This document shows, in pieces, positions 9,444 through 21,048 of a stretch of 64,000 nt of DNA (the stretch's first letter is position 1; every line of letters begins with the position of its first letter). This stretch comes from Avena insularis (taxonomy: Eukaryota; Streptophyta; Magnoliopsida; Poales; Poaceae), in contig CM042687.1 of NCBI GenBank assembly GCA_023614405.1, positions 233,332,292 through 233,396,291 of the forward strand, given 5' to 3'. The position numbers and the translations under genes were made by a program. The notes under the pieces were generated by a model. The model saw only the letters and a program-made list of their open reading frames with translations. It was not told where the DNA came from and made no database searches.

Positions 9444-12158
9444 ATGGAGTCAAATTTATCTTCCGATGAAGTAGCTTCACAAAATATAGTATTCCTCAGA
9501 GATAATCAAGATGATTTCATCTTGGAGGAGAATGAGGATTTTTTGGATGAGCAACAAGCAGAGCCGATCAACATGTTGGAACCTAGAAAGGGGATGATGT
9601 TCGATAATGAGGATGATGCTATGATGTTCTACAAAGGTTATGCCAAAAAGAAGGGATTTGGTGTAATAAGAAGAACCACTAGGCATGGTGAAGATAACAA
9701 GATTAAGTATTTTACACTTGCTTGTAGCAGACAAGGGAAGGCTCAGTACTCATCAAAGAACTTATTTAAGCCGAATCCATCGACAAGGATGCAATGCCCA
9801 TGTAAGATAAATTTCTGTCGTCGTGGAGAAAAGTTTTCCATTACATCTGTTACGCTTGACCACAATCATCCTACAAGTCCAAGTAAATCCAGATTTCTGA
9901 GATGCCACAAGAAACTAGACTTAGATGCCAAGAGAAGGTTAGAATTGAATGATCAAGCAGGTCTCCGCATGACCAAGAATTTTGGTTCTCTTGTTATTCA
10001 AGCTGGTGGCTATGAAAAACTTGAGTTTGGTGAAAAGGAGTGCAGAAACTATTTGCAAGAGACAAGAAGATTGAAGCTTGGTGCTGGAGATGCACATGCA
10101 GTTTATCAGTATTTTCTTCAGATGCAAAAAAAGATCCGGATTTTTTTCATCTTATGGATGTGGCCGAGGATGGAAGGTTGAGAAATGTCTTTTGGGCAGA
10201 TGCAAGAAGCAGAGCTGCATATGAATCTTATTCGGATGTCATCACATTTGACACTACATACTTAACAAATAAGTACAGCATGCCGTTTGCTCCATTTGTT
10301 GGCGTAAATCATCATGGAGAATCAGTTTTATTAGGTTGTGGTCTTTTGTCCAATGAAGATACAGAAACGTTTGTTTGGTTATTTAAATCTTGGTTATGTT
10401 GTATGTTAAACAAACCACCCAAAGGCTATAATCACGCATCAGTGCAAAGCAATGCAGAATGCTATTGAAGAAGTTTTCCCTCACGCTCGTCATAGATGGT
10501 GTATATGGCATATCATGAAGAAGATTCCCGAAAAGCTTAGTGGGTATGAGAAGTATGAAAATATTAAATACACCTTGTCAAATGTGGTGTATGATTCCTT
10601 GACCAAACTTGATTTTGATGAATCTTGGGTTAAGATGATCAACAAATATGATCTTCAGGACAATGATTGGCTTGATGGATTATACGATAATAGATATCGA
10701 TGGGCACCAGCATATGTAAAAGATACTTTTTGGGCAGGAATGTCTTCAACACAAAGGAGTGAGAGTGTGAATGCTTTCTTTGATGGCTATGTCCATGCTA
10801 GAACAACTCTGAAGCAATTTGTGGAGCAGTATGAAAATGCATTAAGAGACAAGGTAGAGAAAGAAAACAAGGCTGATTCAAAGTCGTTCCAAGAGGTAAT
10901 TCCATGCATTACTCACTATGACTTTGAGAGGCAATTTCAAGCAACATATACCAATTCAAAGTTTCAAGAGTTTCAAGAGCAATTAAGAGGTAAAATATAT
11001 TGCTATCCAACTATGTTGAACAAAGAAGGGTCACTTTATACATTTAGAGTCAGAGAGGACCGCAAGGTATTCTTCGAAGGAGAGGATGGCGAGATTAAAG
11101 AGAAGAGATTTATTTCGGAGTTCACTGTCTTGTTCAACCAAGGAGACTGTAATGTGCAGTGTCTTTGTAGGCTTTTTGAGTTTCGAGGCATCTTGTGTAG
11201 CCACATCCTTTCTGTTCTTGCTCTCATGGAGATCACAGAAGTACCTTCTCGGTATATATTGCAGCGATGGAGAAAGGACTTTAAGCGCAAACACACATTT
11301 ATTAAATGCTCCTATGATGATATGTTGAATACACCTGTTGCGCGTCGTTATGATAGTTTGTGCAAACGTTCCCATCAGGTGGCAGAAAATGGGGCAGAGT
11401 CTGATGCATTGTATACATTGGTGATGAATGGCCTTAATGAGTTACAAATAAAGATCGATGCTTACCGTGCTAGCCATGAAGTCCAGGATCAGGAGCCAAC
11501 TTCAAAGCCCGAGGATACAATGTTAAACACTAAAAAAGTTGTACTCAGTCCGATCCCTGTTCGTAGTGTAGGTCGCCCTCGTTCAAAGAGAAGAGAATCC
11601 AAAATCGATCAAGTGGTGAAAAAACTGAGAGCAAAGAAGCAGAAGGTAGCAACAAGTATAAAAAAGGTGCCAAGTGATCAGAAAGGGAGAAAGGTACCTA
11701 AACTTATAATTATTTTCTTTGTATTTGTCTTTTTGAGGAAAATTATTTCTTCCTGTTATAAGTTGCTAAAGTGTAAGCACTCAATGTAGCAGAAAGGAAG
11801 CAGCAAATCAAAAAATGTGCAAGATAATACTAATTCTGAAGGACATGAGGTTGGGGGTGCTTGTTTCTTTCCAAATGAGTTCCAGGTACTTACTTGGATC
11901 AGTTTTAATATTACAGTGCAATACTAAATTACTAATATATGTGGCATTCAACCATTGGTACTTGTTCCAGGAACTCCAATCAAATGAGTCTGCTACATCA
12001 ATTCATCTGAAGTCTTACGTTGATATTCTCCAGGTGCTACACTAGTATCAACTATTTATTGTATAAAATTTATGTCTATGGCTAATTGGATTTTTTGAAC
12101 TTTGAAGGGAAAGGCAGATGTCATGGATTTGCTAGTTAGACGCTATTGTTCAGCATGA
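9444..12158 (+). CDS. FAR1/FHY3-related (FRS) protein, four coding exons, two 1-nt frameshifts
   Basis: Transposase-derived (Mutator-like) nuclear transcription factor family of plants. I place exons at 9444-11693, 11790-11885, 11971-12033 and 12108-12158; all junctions are GT-AG and keep phase, giving about 819 codons, the usual size for FAR1. The start is the ATG three bases after the 5'UTR intron acceptor. Domains: an acidic N-terminus; the FAR1 DNA-binding (WRKY-GCM1 type) domain at about residues 61-143 (Cys94, Cys118/120, HNH at 140-142); a MULE transposase core ([11 protein letters not shown] near 10250, HRWCIWH near 10495); and a SWIM zinc finger ([18 protein letters not shown], about 11155-11210). 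Breaks: the A-run at 10126-10132 is one base short, and one extra G lies at about 10424. The usual TDQ acidic residue near 10440 reads THQ. It may be a recent pseudogene, or a good gene with sequence errors. Confidence 0.9.
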
Positions 12159-13325
12159 ACGAATGGATTGGACAGTCTAGATTATAATTACTTTATGCAA
12201 CTGCTTATTTTGGTTATTGTAACCCATAGTTTTATCCTTCAAGATGCTATTGTTCAGCATGAACTATGTATGACTGAAAGATGGTGTGAAGTCTTATATT
12301 TGCTCAGTACATTTTTTGCGCTTTTCAAGTCACTAACTACTGCATCATATTTGCTCTCAATTATCATAGTACTCATCAGATTTGAAAACGAATTGACTGC
12401 TTTTAGGAATTTTGCTACAGTTTACAGTATAAACTGTATCTTGTAGCAAAGGCATCTAAAGTAATCTGATGCAGAAACACCAACTAGACCCTTCCCATAT
12501 GCTACATCCTACATCGGGAGTACCTGTACATGATAAACGCCATCCATCTGTGCCTCTTGGAGCTTGCATCGAGCTTACATGTTGAGCAGCAGGCCGTCTC
12601 TCCCGAGCTCCTGCACAGATCCAGCGGCTGGCGACCGTCCCTCTCCTTGTGCGCTCCTCCCTCTTCTTATGCGCCAACACGATTCAAGCGGCCAATCAAG
12701 ATGCCCTCCCAGCCTACGCCGAGGCTGCAATTTGCGCCTCATGGAGCTAGCCATGGTGAAATCAGTAGTAGAGCTAAAGAGATAAGGAAGAGCCTAGAGT
12801 TGTGCGTCTGAGCAAAGCATAAGGATAAGGCTTATCGTAATGACACGAGCTGAACTGATCCAAATCCAAGCCCCAGCCCAACGCGACCCATACTACATGC
12901 ATGCTGCGTAGAAGGCTCGCTGCCACGTCGGATCGTACGCATATCGGACAAAAATTGTCGTACGTATAGCAGCGCCGATAATTAGGCATTCTTCCTCTGC
13001 ATATGCGAATCCAAACCGATCCGAGGGCATCACCACTCGGGCTATTCAGGACAATCCGGATACAGAATTTAGGTTCGAACGTCGAAAATTTGTTCAGTCA
13101 CGTACCTAGAAATTTCTTTTTGTTCAGATTTAGGCCAACTTTGGTCTGGACTATCCAGTCCATACCCAGGATCCCGGATACGCCTTGGAAACATCGGACG
13201 CAGGGAATTGGCCGAGTGGACCAGCCTGTCAGCGATAGAAGCAGATTCATCGTCATTCTTCCCGCCGTTTTCCTTTTTCCGCCCTCGCCGCTACACCTCT
13301 TCAGCCCTCGCCGCCGAACTCGGCC
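12159..13325. other. FRS 3' flank and intergenic region
   Basis: The FRS 3'UTR probably fills the first few hundred bases. A 19-base piece of the last exon (GCTATTGTTCAGCATGAAC, 12142-12160) recurs at 12245-12263. From about 12540 the sequence becomes GC-rich with short frames on both strands that I do not recognise. No other gene is supported. Confidence 0.45.
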
Positions 13326-13332
13326 TATAAAA
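13326..13332 (+). promoter_or_regulatory. TATA box of the split hypothetical gene
   Basis: TATAAAA lies 136 bases upstream of the ATG at 13468, followed by a pyrimidine-rich leader typical of a grass 5'UTR. The next gene start in this direction is the frame at 13468. Confidence 0.65.
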
Positions 13333-13467
13333 GGCGTACATCTCGCCGTCTTCCTTCACAGTCTCTCACACCACTCCCAACTCCGGCGAACTCCGGACGC
13401 TCGCACCTTTCTTCCTCCTCAACTCTGCCGAAAAGCCGTGGCCAAGAGATTTCTCGGCTGACGCACG

Positions 13468-13748
13468 ATGCAGCCGTGGGAAGCCCGGCTGCTCCACGAG
13501 GCGGGCTATACGGCATCGTCGGACACTCGTCTCCCCTTCGCCTGGCAATTTAGCGCCGGCGGGATCCCTATTCTGCCGGTGCCGGTCGGCGAGAACCTCG
13601 CCGGAGAGATCCAGGCGACTATCGTCGCCATGCAAGACCCGGATCTCGCCGAGGATCCTGGCAACCTGGTCTTCTGAAGGCAGTTATTCGCTAACAGGCG
13701 CCTCGAGGAACTCGCCCAACACGACGGACCGTCGGGCTCACCGCCGCC
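13468..13748 (+). pseudogene. Hypothetical grass gene, 5' half (split by CACTA)
   Basis: From the ATG at 13468 the frame begins MQPWEARLLHEAGYTAS and continues as a GC-rich exon. A TGA at 13675 interrupts it, but the same frame continues (RRLEELAQHDGP) up to the CACTA terminus at 13749. The companion half is at 28987-29151, beyond the inserted CACTA. I believe proteins of this pattern (a WE.RLL.EAGY start and a later RRRWWSVPGRTL block) occur as uncharacterised families in cereals, but I have no function to offer. A TATA box and leader precede it. The internal stop and the insertion make it non-functional. Confidence 0.75.
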
Positions 13749-13806
13749 CACTACTAGGAAAACGCATGTTCGTGGCGCACCTGAAAAGACCATCCGTGAC
13801 GCAGTA

Positions 13807-16800
13807 TGTAACATCCCAAAAATACCAAACTTAGATTATCAAACAATAATCACCAAGATTAGGGTCAACAAAAACTTTTCTAAGTAAACCCATGAAGGCA
13901 TGCATATGTGTATGCATAGTTTTTGAATTTCTTTAAAACCACTTTGTTTGTGTGATCCATTGCTTGTAAAATGTTTCTTAGGTGAAATAAACATCATCTA
14001 AAACATTTCCCACACTTTTCCTAAAGACAAGTAAATCAAAACAAATATATTAAGTGAATGGTCATTTTGACAAATTTAACTCCCATGCCTACTTTGGCTG
14101 TCTCAAACTTTCAGAAGCTAACAGAAACTTTTCTAGATCTTTGTATCCCTTGAATGTACTCATAACAGAGTATCAAGGCGCACTTTATGATCATCCATAA
14201 ACTTTCAAATGCATAGTTTAAATGACAATTCAAAATTGAATCTTCTTCATATGGGAAGATCCCACTTTTCCGAAACCCACTCAGAAAAGCTCAACTTTCA
14301 AAATCCAAGCATCTGCAGACTCACCAGAACCAATCTAGCAAACTCACCAAAATTCATTTCAAAATTCAAAACTTGATTTCATGCGGCCATTTTATCAAAC
14401 AGGTTGCAGACACAAATCAAACAAAACAATAAACACTATAGTGTGCAGTGATTCTAGCCTAACTTGTTCCCTAGTTAGCTCACACACACCTCAGTAGATC
14501 ATCTAGAAAGATTAGCCCAACACTAGCACCCCCGTGAGCTTGCCATTGCCATTAATGGTGAACAACCGAGCAACCCCATGTCACCCCATTATGGACAGCA
14601 AGCTAGGAGCAGCAGCAAGCCTAGCCAGCATGTCTGGGAGGCAGCCCACCGTCCACCGCCATCGCTCGTCCCAGCCATGCGTTGCCAAGCAAGCCTCGAC
14701 CACGCGCACAAGCCACGCCAGGCCATGCCGGCGGCGCCAGAGCGCCACCTCGACCAGCATCCACATGCATCGCCGCCCTGGCGGCACACACGATCACCAC
14801 CGACCCAGGACACCGCCAGACATCCCCGTTTGCCGCCCCGTGCCATACAACCACCGCCCGCCGTCGAAGACGCCGCCTCTGCCGCGCAGAGCACCGCCCG
14901 TTTCAGACCAAATCACACCGCCCCATGCCTCGCGACCATGTCGTTGAGCATCGCCAGGAGACACAGCACCGTCCCCTACCCTTGCTCATGCCATTAGTCA
15001 TCAGAACGCCGCCCCGACGAGCTCACCTGCGCCGACGGTCCCTCGCCGACTATAAATAGAGGCCACCCCGCACGATTTCTTCACACCATCTCACCCTCTC
15101 CCACCGACCGTGCCACACCATTCTCGAGCAAGGCGAGCACCACATCGCCGAATTTCACCGAGCCCGCCGCTCGAGAAGAAAGGAGCCAGCGATTGAGCCG
15201 CCCAGAGAAGCCACCGGTACAGAAGGTTCGCCGTCGACTTCGCTTTCGCCTCGCCGACCTCGCCTGCACTTCGTGAGCCCCCAGCACCCCCACTGGCCGT
15301 GCTAGGTTTCGTTCTCGCCGGAGCTGTCTCACGTCGACGATGACCCCCAGCTGTTGGATTAGAACTCGATCGAACGATCCACATTGCCCCATACCGCTTC
15401 GCCCAGCCCCGTGTCACTGACGAGTGGGGACACCCACTTAAGCAGCCCGCGGGAGCACTGCGCTTAGCAGGCCGGCCCGTTAGAATTTCCCGCAGCCCAA
15501 AGAATTCAAATTAACTCTTTTCTTTTTAAATTCAAACACACTTCTGTACCCAACTTCAAAAATCAACCCAGATCGATTCAGTGCACCAAATTGGATGAAA
15601 CCAATTTTGTTGGAAAGGTCTGTGAATGATTAATCCAAGCCCGTTGGATTCAAGTCATTTGGATCTGTAGATCACCCATAGTAAAAATAATAAGGCAGAA
15701 GCTTTTCTGCATTCAAACATTTTTCAAATTTAAACCATAAAAGCTTTTGAATTGATTCCAACTCTCAAAAATCACATTTAACCATACCTTTCAGAATATA
15801 AAAAAAATATAGGTTTACTTGCAGAAATAATGTTCAAGTAATAAAAGAATGCTTCATAAGCATTTCTAGCCACTTTAATTAATTAAAATAAAAGGGTAAA
15901 ACCTTATTAAATTGTGACACCACTTTAAATCACATTCCCATGGACTACAATATGTGGTGATGACATGTGTCAACATGATCCCATGTTTAGTTTGGAGAAT
16001 ATTAAATCTTGAGTAGTTTCTCAATGAGTAGAAATTACTTTTCTAAAATAAAAAGATTTAAACCAAGCCTTAACCTTGTAATGTTAGAGATGATGCTAGA
16101 TCATCTATAGGACCCTTGTGTGTGATGATTGCAAGTAGTTAAGTATTGTTTGGTGATTGTGTACCTCGTATTTATTCATAGACGCTAGTACCGACCAAGG
16201 GTACGGGGAGGAAGGAGGATACTACGAAGAGGAAGCCGAGGAGAACTTCAACCATCGCTTCGCACAAGGCAAGCTTTACTAACCAAGTTGACCAATGCAA
16301 GCTAGTAACTATGCAAGCTTATATTGACATTGATGCAAGCCTTACTAGTCAAGTTGACCCATGCAAGCTAACACTTGCAAGATACCCTACTGATGCCACA
16401 AACCCATACTTGTGATATGAATACTATATGCCTTAAGCATATGTGATCATACCCACTTGCTAAACCAATCCTAGTTTTATGGCAAGCTTCTTACTTTATT
16501 TCTTTATCAAAGCTTACTTAGAGTCTACCTAAGAGTTTGGTAGATACTAGACAATTGTGCTGAAGGTTGCATAAAGAGCATAAATTTTGGCCTAAGCTAG
16601 AAACCTTGATATCAGCCTAAGATATAAGGTTAGACTTAGTGAAACTCCACTAGTTACCACCCCTCATTAGTACTACCCCCACCTGTAGATGCTAGTGCTA
16701 AGCATAAAACTTGATCAACTTTAGATGGGAATACTTGGTGGAAAAATGGTTATGAAAACCTTGGAATGATGGATCATTCTATTGAAATGTTTTGGACATG

Positions 16801-17836
16801 TGTTTCCAAACACTTGATGATTTTGGTGATGAAAATGTTGAGGCATGAGCCTTAGCCCTTTATGAAACTGATGGTTGTCTGGATGCGATACCATTCCAAT
16901 TTTATCGTATACCCACAATACCGGAATATTGGGTAGGGCTTGACTGGAAACTTATATACCTTAGTATTAGTTCCCTCACGGCCAAGGTCTGAGCTGAGGC
17001 TACCTTGTGAAGATTGTCCACTGCAAGACCCAAGATGACAAAGTGGTCATGGTTGGGAGGCCAAACTCACAGGAGAGGTGCTGATACTAGGAGTGTAATT
17101 GAAAGGTTAGGATTGATTATCCGTGACATCGAGTATGGTGAATTCAGGATTTGTTCCTAACGGATGTATCGAATGTTGTGGTGAAAGTGTACAATCTCGC
17201 AGAGTGTCAAACTATTCGAATAGCCGCGTCATGTTATGGACAGCTGGAGTGGCCATACTGTTCCCCGCACCTTTTAAAATGACTTGTTAAATGAATTGCG
17301 ACTTTGACTTGACCACACCAGAGTTGTGACCTGAATTACAAGATCCCACTTAGGAGTTATAAAATTGTGACTAGCTTCGGAACTTAGTAAAGATAAACCT
17401 GGCTTTTTGCAAAACAACCCTAGAGCCTAGTGTCCTATTATCCAAAAACCCCCTTTTCTTGTTAGTATTAGTTTGCGAGTACTTAAAGAGTACTCATGGC
17501 TTTGTCCCTGCTATTCCCATGGCGACTATGAAGAAGAGTACCTCAAGATGGACCCTGTGAAGGTTACGACAACTAGGATCATCTCCCATCGCCGCATTGC
17601 CCGTGACCTCAAGATGGAGCTTCGCCTACGCTATCGTTATTGCTACGTATTCCGCTGCTTGATGTTGTATTAAGGACTGGATCATGAGATCCCTATTTGT
17701 GTAAGAACTTATGTATCGTTGTAATGGATGAAGTACTGTGGTATCCAATTCTGTTATGTCTCGCAAAAATGGTAATCCTGGGATTGCGATGTATGGCATA
17801 ACAGACATCTAGGATTGAAAAATACGGGTGTTGACA
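13807..17836 (+). repeat. 5' LTR of the chromovirus (4,030 bp)
   Basis: Starts TGTAACATCCCAAAAA and ends GGGTGTTGACA. It matches 23637-27605 at high identity along its length, except for small indels clustered in GC-rich 14680-15250 and a 72-bp block at 17167-17238 absent from the 3' copy. A TATA box is at 15051. Two related ~33-bp units (16275-16305 and 16340-16372) form an internal direct repeat. Confidence 0.95.
15051..15058 (+). promoter_or_regulatory. LTR TATA box (5' LTR)
   Basis: TATAAATA sits in a GC-rich context and is followed by a CT-rich transcribed leader. It is identical in the 3' LTR at 24871. Confidence 0.7.
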
Positions 17837-17839
17837 AGT

Positions 17840-17852
17840 TGGTATCAGAGCC
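17840..17852 (+). other. Primer binding site (tRNA-Met type)
   Basis: TGGTATCAGAGCC lies four bases after the LTR end, complementary to the 3' end of initiator tRNA-Met. It fixes the LTR boundary at 17836. Confidence 0.9.
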
Positions 17853-18064
17853 ATCCTGACCATAGGAGACCCTAGTTAGATTGGATGTTGAACCAAAAAC
17901 TTTTTCAAAGACCAAAGAAAACAAACATTTACAAAAACCTATTCTCATTCTTATCTCTTTAATTCTTTCATAAAACTTCATGTTCCTCAAAAACTCTTGC
18001 AAAATAGATAAAATTTTGACACACTTGATCACTCTGCTAATCTACTCATCCTCTATTTTTATAG

Positions 18065-18858
18065 ATGGACGTGAAGTACAGCAAGTTTTATCAACTTGGG
18101 AATGGAGGAGACCTTATCTTTGAGAGGGATCTAGATCAGCTTTCGGAACTTCTGGAGCGTCCACACCCCGAGTTCTTCGGAGCTCAGCTCAATGATCAAG
18201 GAGGAGAAGATCTGCAGTGGCTAATTGTTGCAAGTCTCCGAGGAAAGATTGAACCTCCCACAGCGGAGGGAATTCAGTTTACCTTGAGGGAAAACAACTA
18301 GCTCAATGGACTTGCCAGAGAATGCAGGAAGCTCTTTCCCGTCTGTCTGGGCAGAGCATCAATCAGATCAAGGGTACTCACTTTGAGTTTTTCCCAAGAC
18401 GTGATGCAAATGGACAACCACTGGAAGCCCCATACCACCCCGAGCTGAAGACTCAATTGGACCACCTTAGCTTCATGATGTATGACCGTCAGCAGGAGTT
18501 GGACAACTGCCGTGACTATTGCAACCACAAGTCTGCCATCATCAAGACGAAGGATCAGACCATCGCCATGCTAGCAAAGGATCGCAAGTCTCACCGCTGT
18601 CAGCTCGATAAGAAGGGGCGCATTATTGCCCGTCTTCGCCATCGCATCTTATCTCTGGAAGAGACCATCCATGAGAGAGACATGCAGTTGGAGGAAAGGG
18701 AGAATGCCGGAGAAGATCTTCATGGAGACCCTTACTCCTATCTCAGCGATGATGATGATTTTCTGGAGGATCAGGCCATGGACTTCTTCACCGATGAGGA
18801 TGATTTCGCCTTCATCGATGATGCGGAAGATGATGAAGCCACAAACTCCGAGCAGTAG
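18065..18858 (+). pseudogene. Extra reading frame ahead of gag in the chromovirus
   Basis: A frame of about 265 codons lies between the PBS and gag. The first part (18065-18298) ends at an in-frame TAG (18299-18301). The following frame (to 18858) is offset, apparently by a small deletion near 18316, and coding-type similarity seems continuous across the break. The protein is hydrophilic. Its middle (about 18480-18700) is a charged, probably helical or coiled-coil stretch with many Lys/Arg/Gln. It ends in a strongly acidic tail (about 18745-18850, dominated by Asp and Glu). It has no gag, protease or zinc-knuckle motif and precedes gag by 230 bp. Its function is unknown; I infer an accessory protein of this lineage. 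Confidence 0.7.
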
Positions 18859-19090
18859 TAGCACTGAACACTAGCGTAGTGAGTAGTAGTCGGCCCCACG
18901 GTATCGTAGTTTCCAGAATGGTTCTTCAAACCATCTGTTTTTCCTTGTTGTGGTGTGTGTTGTACTGTGTGCTATGATTGAATGAAAAAGCAAGTTGCTA
19001 GAAAAGCCTGAGTCAAACTCTAAAAACTTTTTCAAAGACCCAAAACCTTAGAAATTTCCCTCTTTTCTCATGATCTATATCAATCTTCAG

Positions 19091-20263
19091 ATGCCACGTG
19101 GAGGAAGTGGTTCAGCCCCGGACCCGATGTTGCAGATCCTGCAAATGTTGACTTCGATCGCTGGTGAAAGAGCAGAACGTCAAGCCAACCTAGCCACTCT
19201 GCAACAGATAGCCCAGCTAGCCCACAATAACCAAGGCCATGGACATCAGGACAACCACGGATCTAAGCTCAAGAATTTCCAGAATACCAACCCACCCGTT
19301 TTCACCAAGTCAGAAGAACCCCTTGACGCTGATGATTGGCTGCCAACCATGGAAAATAACTTAGAAGTAGCCGGAGTAGAAGCCCACGAGAAGGTCTTGT
19401 TCGCCACCCATTATCTAGCCGGAGATGCCAGGGCATGGTGGAACAGTGTGCGTGCAATGACCGGAGGCCAAATGATGACCTGGGAGGAATTCAAGGTCAA
19501 GTTTAGCAGAACCCATGTGCCACCAGGTTTGATCAAGAGAATGAGAGACGAGTTCAGAGAATTGAAGCAAGGAAGGATGACTGTAGTGGAATACCGTGAC
19601 AAATTTTTATCATTAGCTAGGTATGCCCCGGACAAGATAGACACCGAAGCCAAGAAGAAAGAAAGATTCCTGAATGGTCTGCATGACGAGATGCAGACAG
19701 TGTTAGTCAATATCCCCTTTGTTGATATTGAAGCCCTTGTCGATTCAGCCATCCAGATGGAAGGAAAGATCAACCAGGCCAATGAGAACTGCAAGCGCAT
19801 GATGCATCAACCGAACCCTCGACCCCAAAGTATCGCCTCAACCCATCTCCGTGGATTTGCCCCAAGAACCAACAGACTTCTATGACCCGTCCGACCTATC
19901 CCAACCGTGGAAACCCTAGACCCGGAGGAAATCACAACAACCCCGCCCCTAGAACTCTAGCAATTTCACCCGCATTCACCCAAGTTCAACACCAACAATG
20001 CTACCACCAACCCCAACACTGCCCCGAGGACTGGAAGCAATGTTGTGCCTGTCGCAGCCAAGGACAAGTCACAAGTGACCTGTTATGACTGTGGAAATAA
20101 AGGCCACTACTCCAATGAGTGCCCCAACAAGAAGAATGCTACAGCCCCCAACGCCAACGTCCCAGCTCAAAGCAGAAGATCGTGTCCAACCAGGAGAAGA
20201 TTTGCCCTGTGGAATTCACTCAACCGCAATGGCCGCTTTTTTCATGCATGTCAAGAAGCTTAG
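19091..20263 (+). pseudogene. Chromovirus gag, broken
   Basis: Starts at the ATG at 19091 (MPRGGSGSAPDP). The gag core contains DADDWLPTMENNLEV, GDARAWWNSVRAMTGG and the MTVVEYRDKFLSLARYAP block typical of gypsy capsid. A stop at 19883 interrupts the frame; the nucleocapsid continues in another frame with a CCHC zinc knuckle, CYDCGNKGHYSNEC, at about 20081-20122. The protein packages the element RNA. At least one frameshift near 19850-20040 makes it defective. Confidence 0.9.
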
Positions 20264-20281
20264 AAGCGCCAGTCGCCGGGT

Positions 20282-21046
20282 ATGTTTTCTGTTAACTCAG
20301 TACTTGCAAGAGTGTTGTTTGATTCTGGTGCATCACATTCATTTGTCACCGAAGAATTTGACTGCACTAGTAAAATTCAACCAACCAAATTGAAGCATGT
20401 GATGATTGTACAAATTCCCAGATCAACCACCAAGGCTTGGAAAATTTGCAAAGCCATCCCTATCCGAATCCATGGCATAGATTTTTATGCTAACCTAATA
20501 GTACTCGGAACTAAAGGTTTGGAAGTAGTACTAGGAATGGATTGGATGTCCAAGCATAAAGGATTGATTGACTGTGCCAAGAAAGCCATCACCATGACCA
20601 AGTATCACCGAATATCAGTCGAGCATATATCTGAAACCTTACCTCGCCAATTCAAGTGTAACAAGAGTATAGCCCAAACTACCATTGACCAAGTTCGGAT
20701 AGTCTGCGAATACCCTGATGTATTTCCAGATGTTTTGCCCGGTATGCCCCCAGATCGGGATATCGAGTTTATCATCGAACTAATCCCCAGAACAGGACCC
20801 ATAGCCCAGAGACCCTATAGTATGAACCCGTCAGAACTAGAAGAACTAAAGAAGCAACTGGATTCCATGTTGGAAATCGGATTGATTCAACCAAGTGCGT
20901 CCCCATTGAGATCACCTGTCTTGTTCGTGGACAAGAAGGATGGAGGTAACCGTCTGTGTACGGATTATCAGAAGTTGAATGATGTCACCATCAAGAACAA
21001 GTATCCCTTGCCCAAGTTAGAAGATTTGTTTGATCACCGACCGAGC
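20282..21046 (+). pseudogene. Chromovirus protease and N-terminal reverse transcriptase
   Basis: The aspartic protease site is [11 protein letters not shown] (Asp codon at 20321), followed by VVLGMDWM typical of retropepsins. The linker includes [16 protein letters not shown], then the RT N-terminus [35 protein letters not shown] and [18 protein letters not shown]. The frame shifts near 21036-21046, where the RT continues in the next frame. Confidence 0.92.
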
Positions 21047-21048
21047 CT

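Noticed and set aside
11694..11789. In-frame read-through of the first coding exon of the FRS gene into an AT-rich tail
   Set aside because: Good GT and AG sites bound 96 bases that are hydrophobic and T-rich, and the downstream exons stay in frame, so I treat it as an intron.
12530..12811. Overlapping plus-strand frames in GC-rich DNA
   Set aside because: No motif, no consistent frame, and no promoter or splice support.
14534..15417. Several overlapping GC-rich open frames on both strands in the chromovirus LTR, repeated at 24352-25399
   Set aside because: They are Arg/Pro/Ala-rich frames produced by base composition. The two LTR copies do not keep the frames open in the same way.
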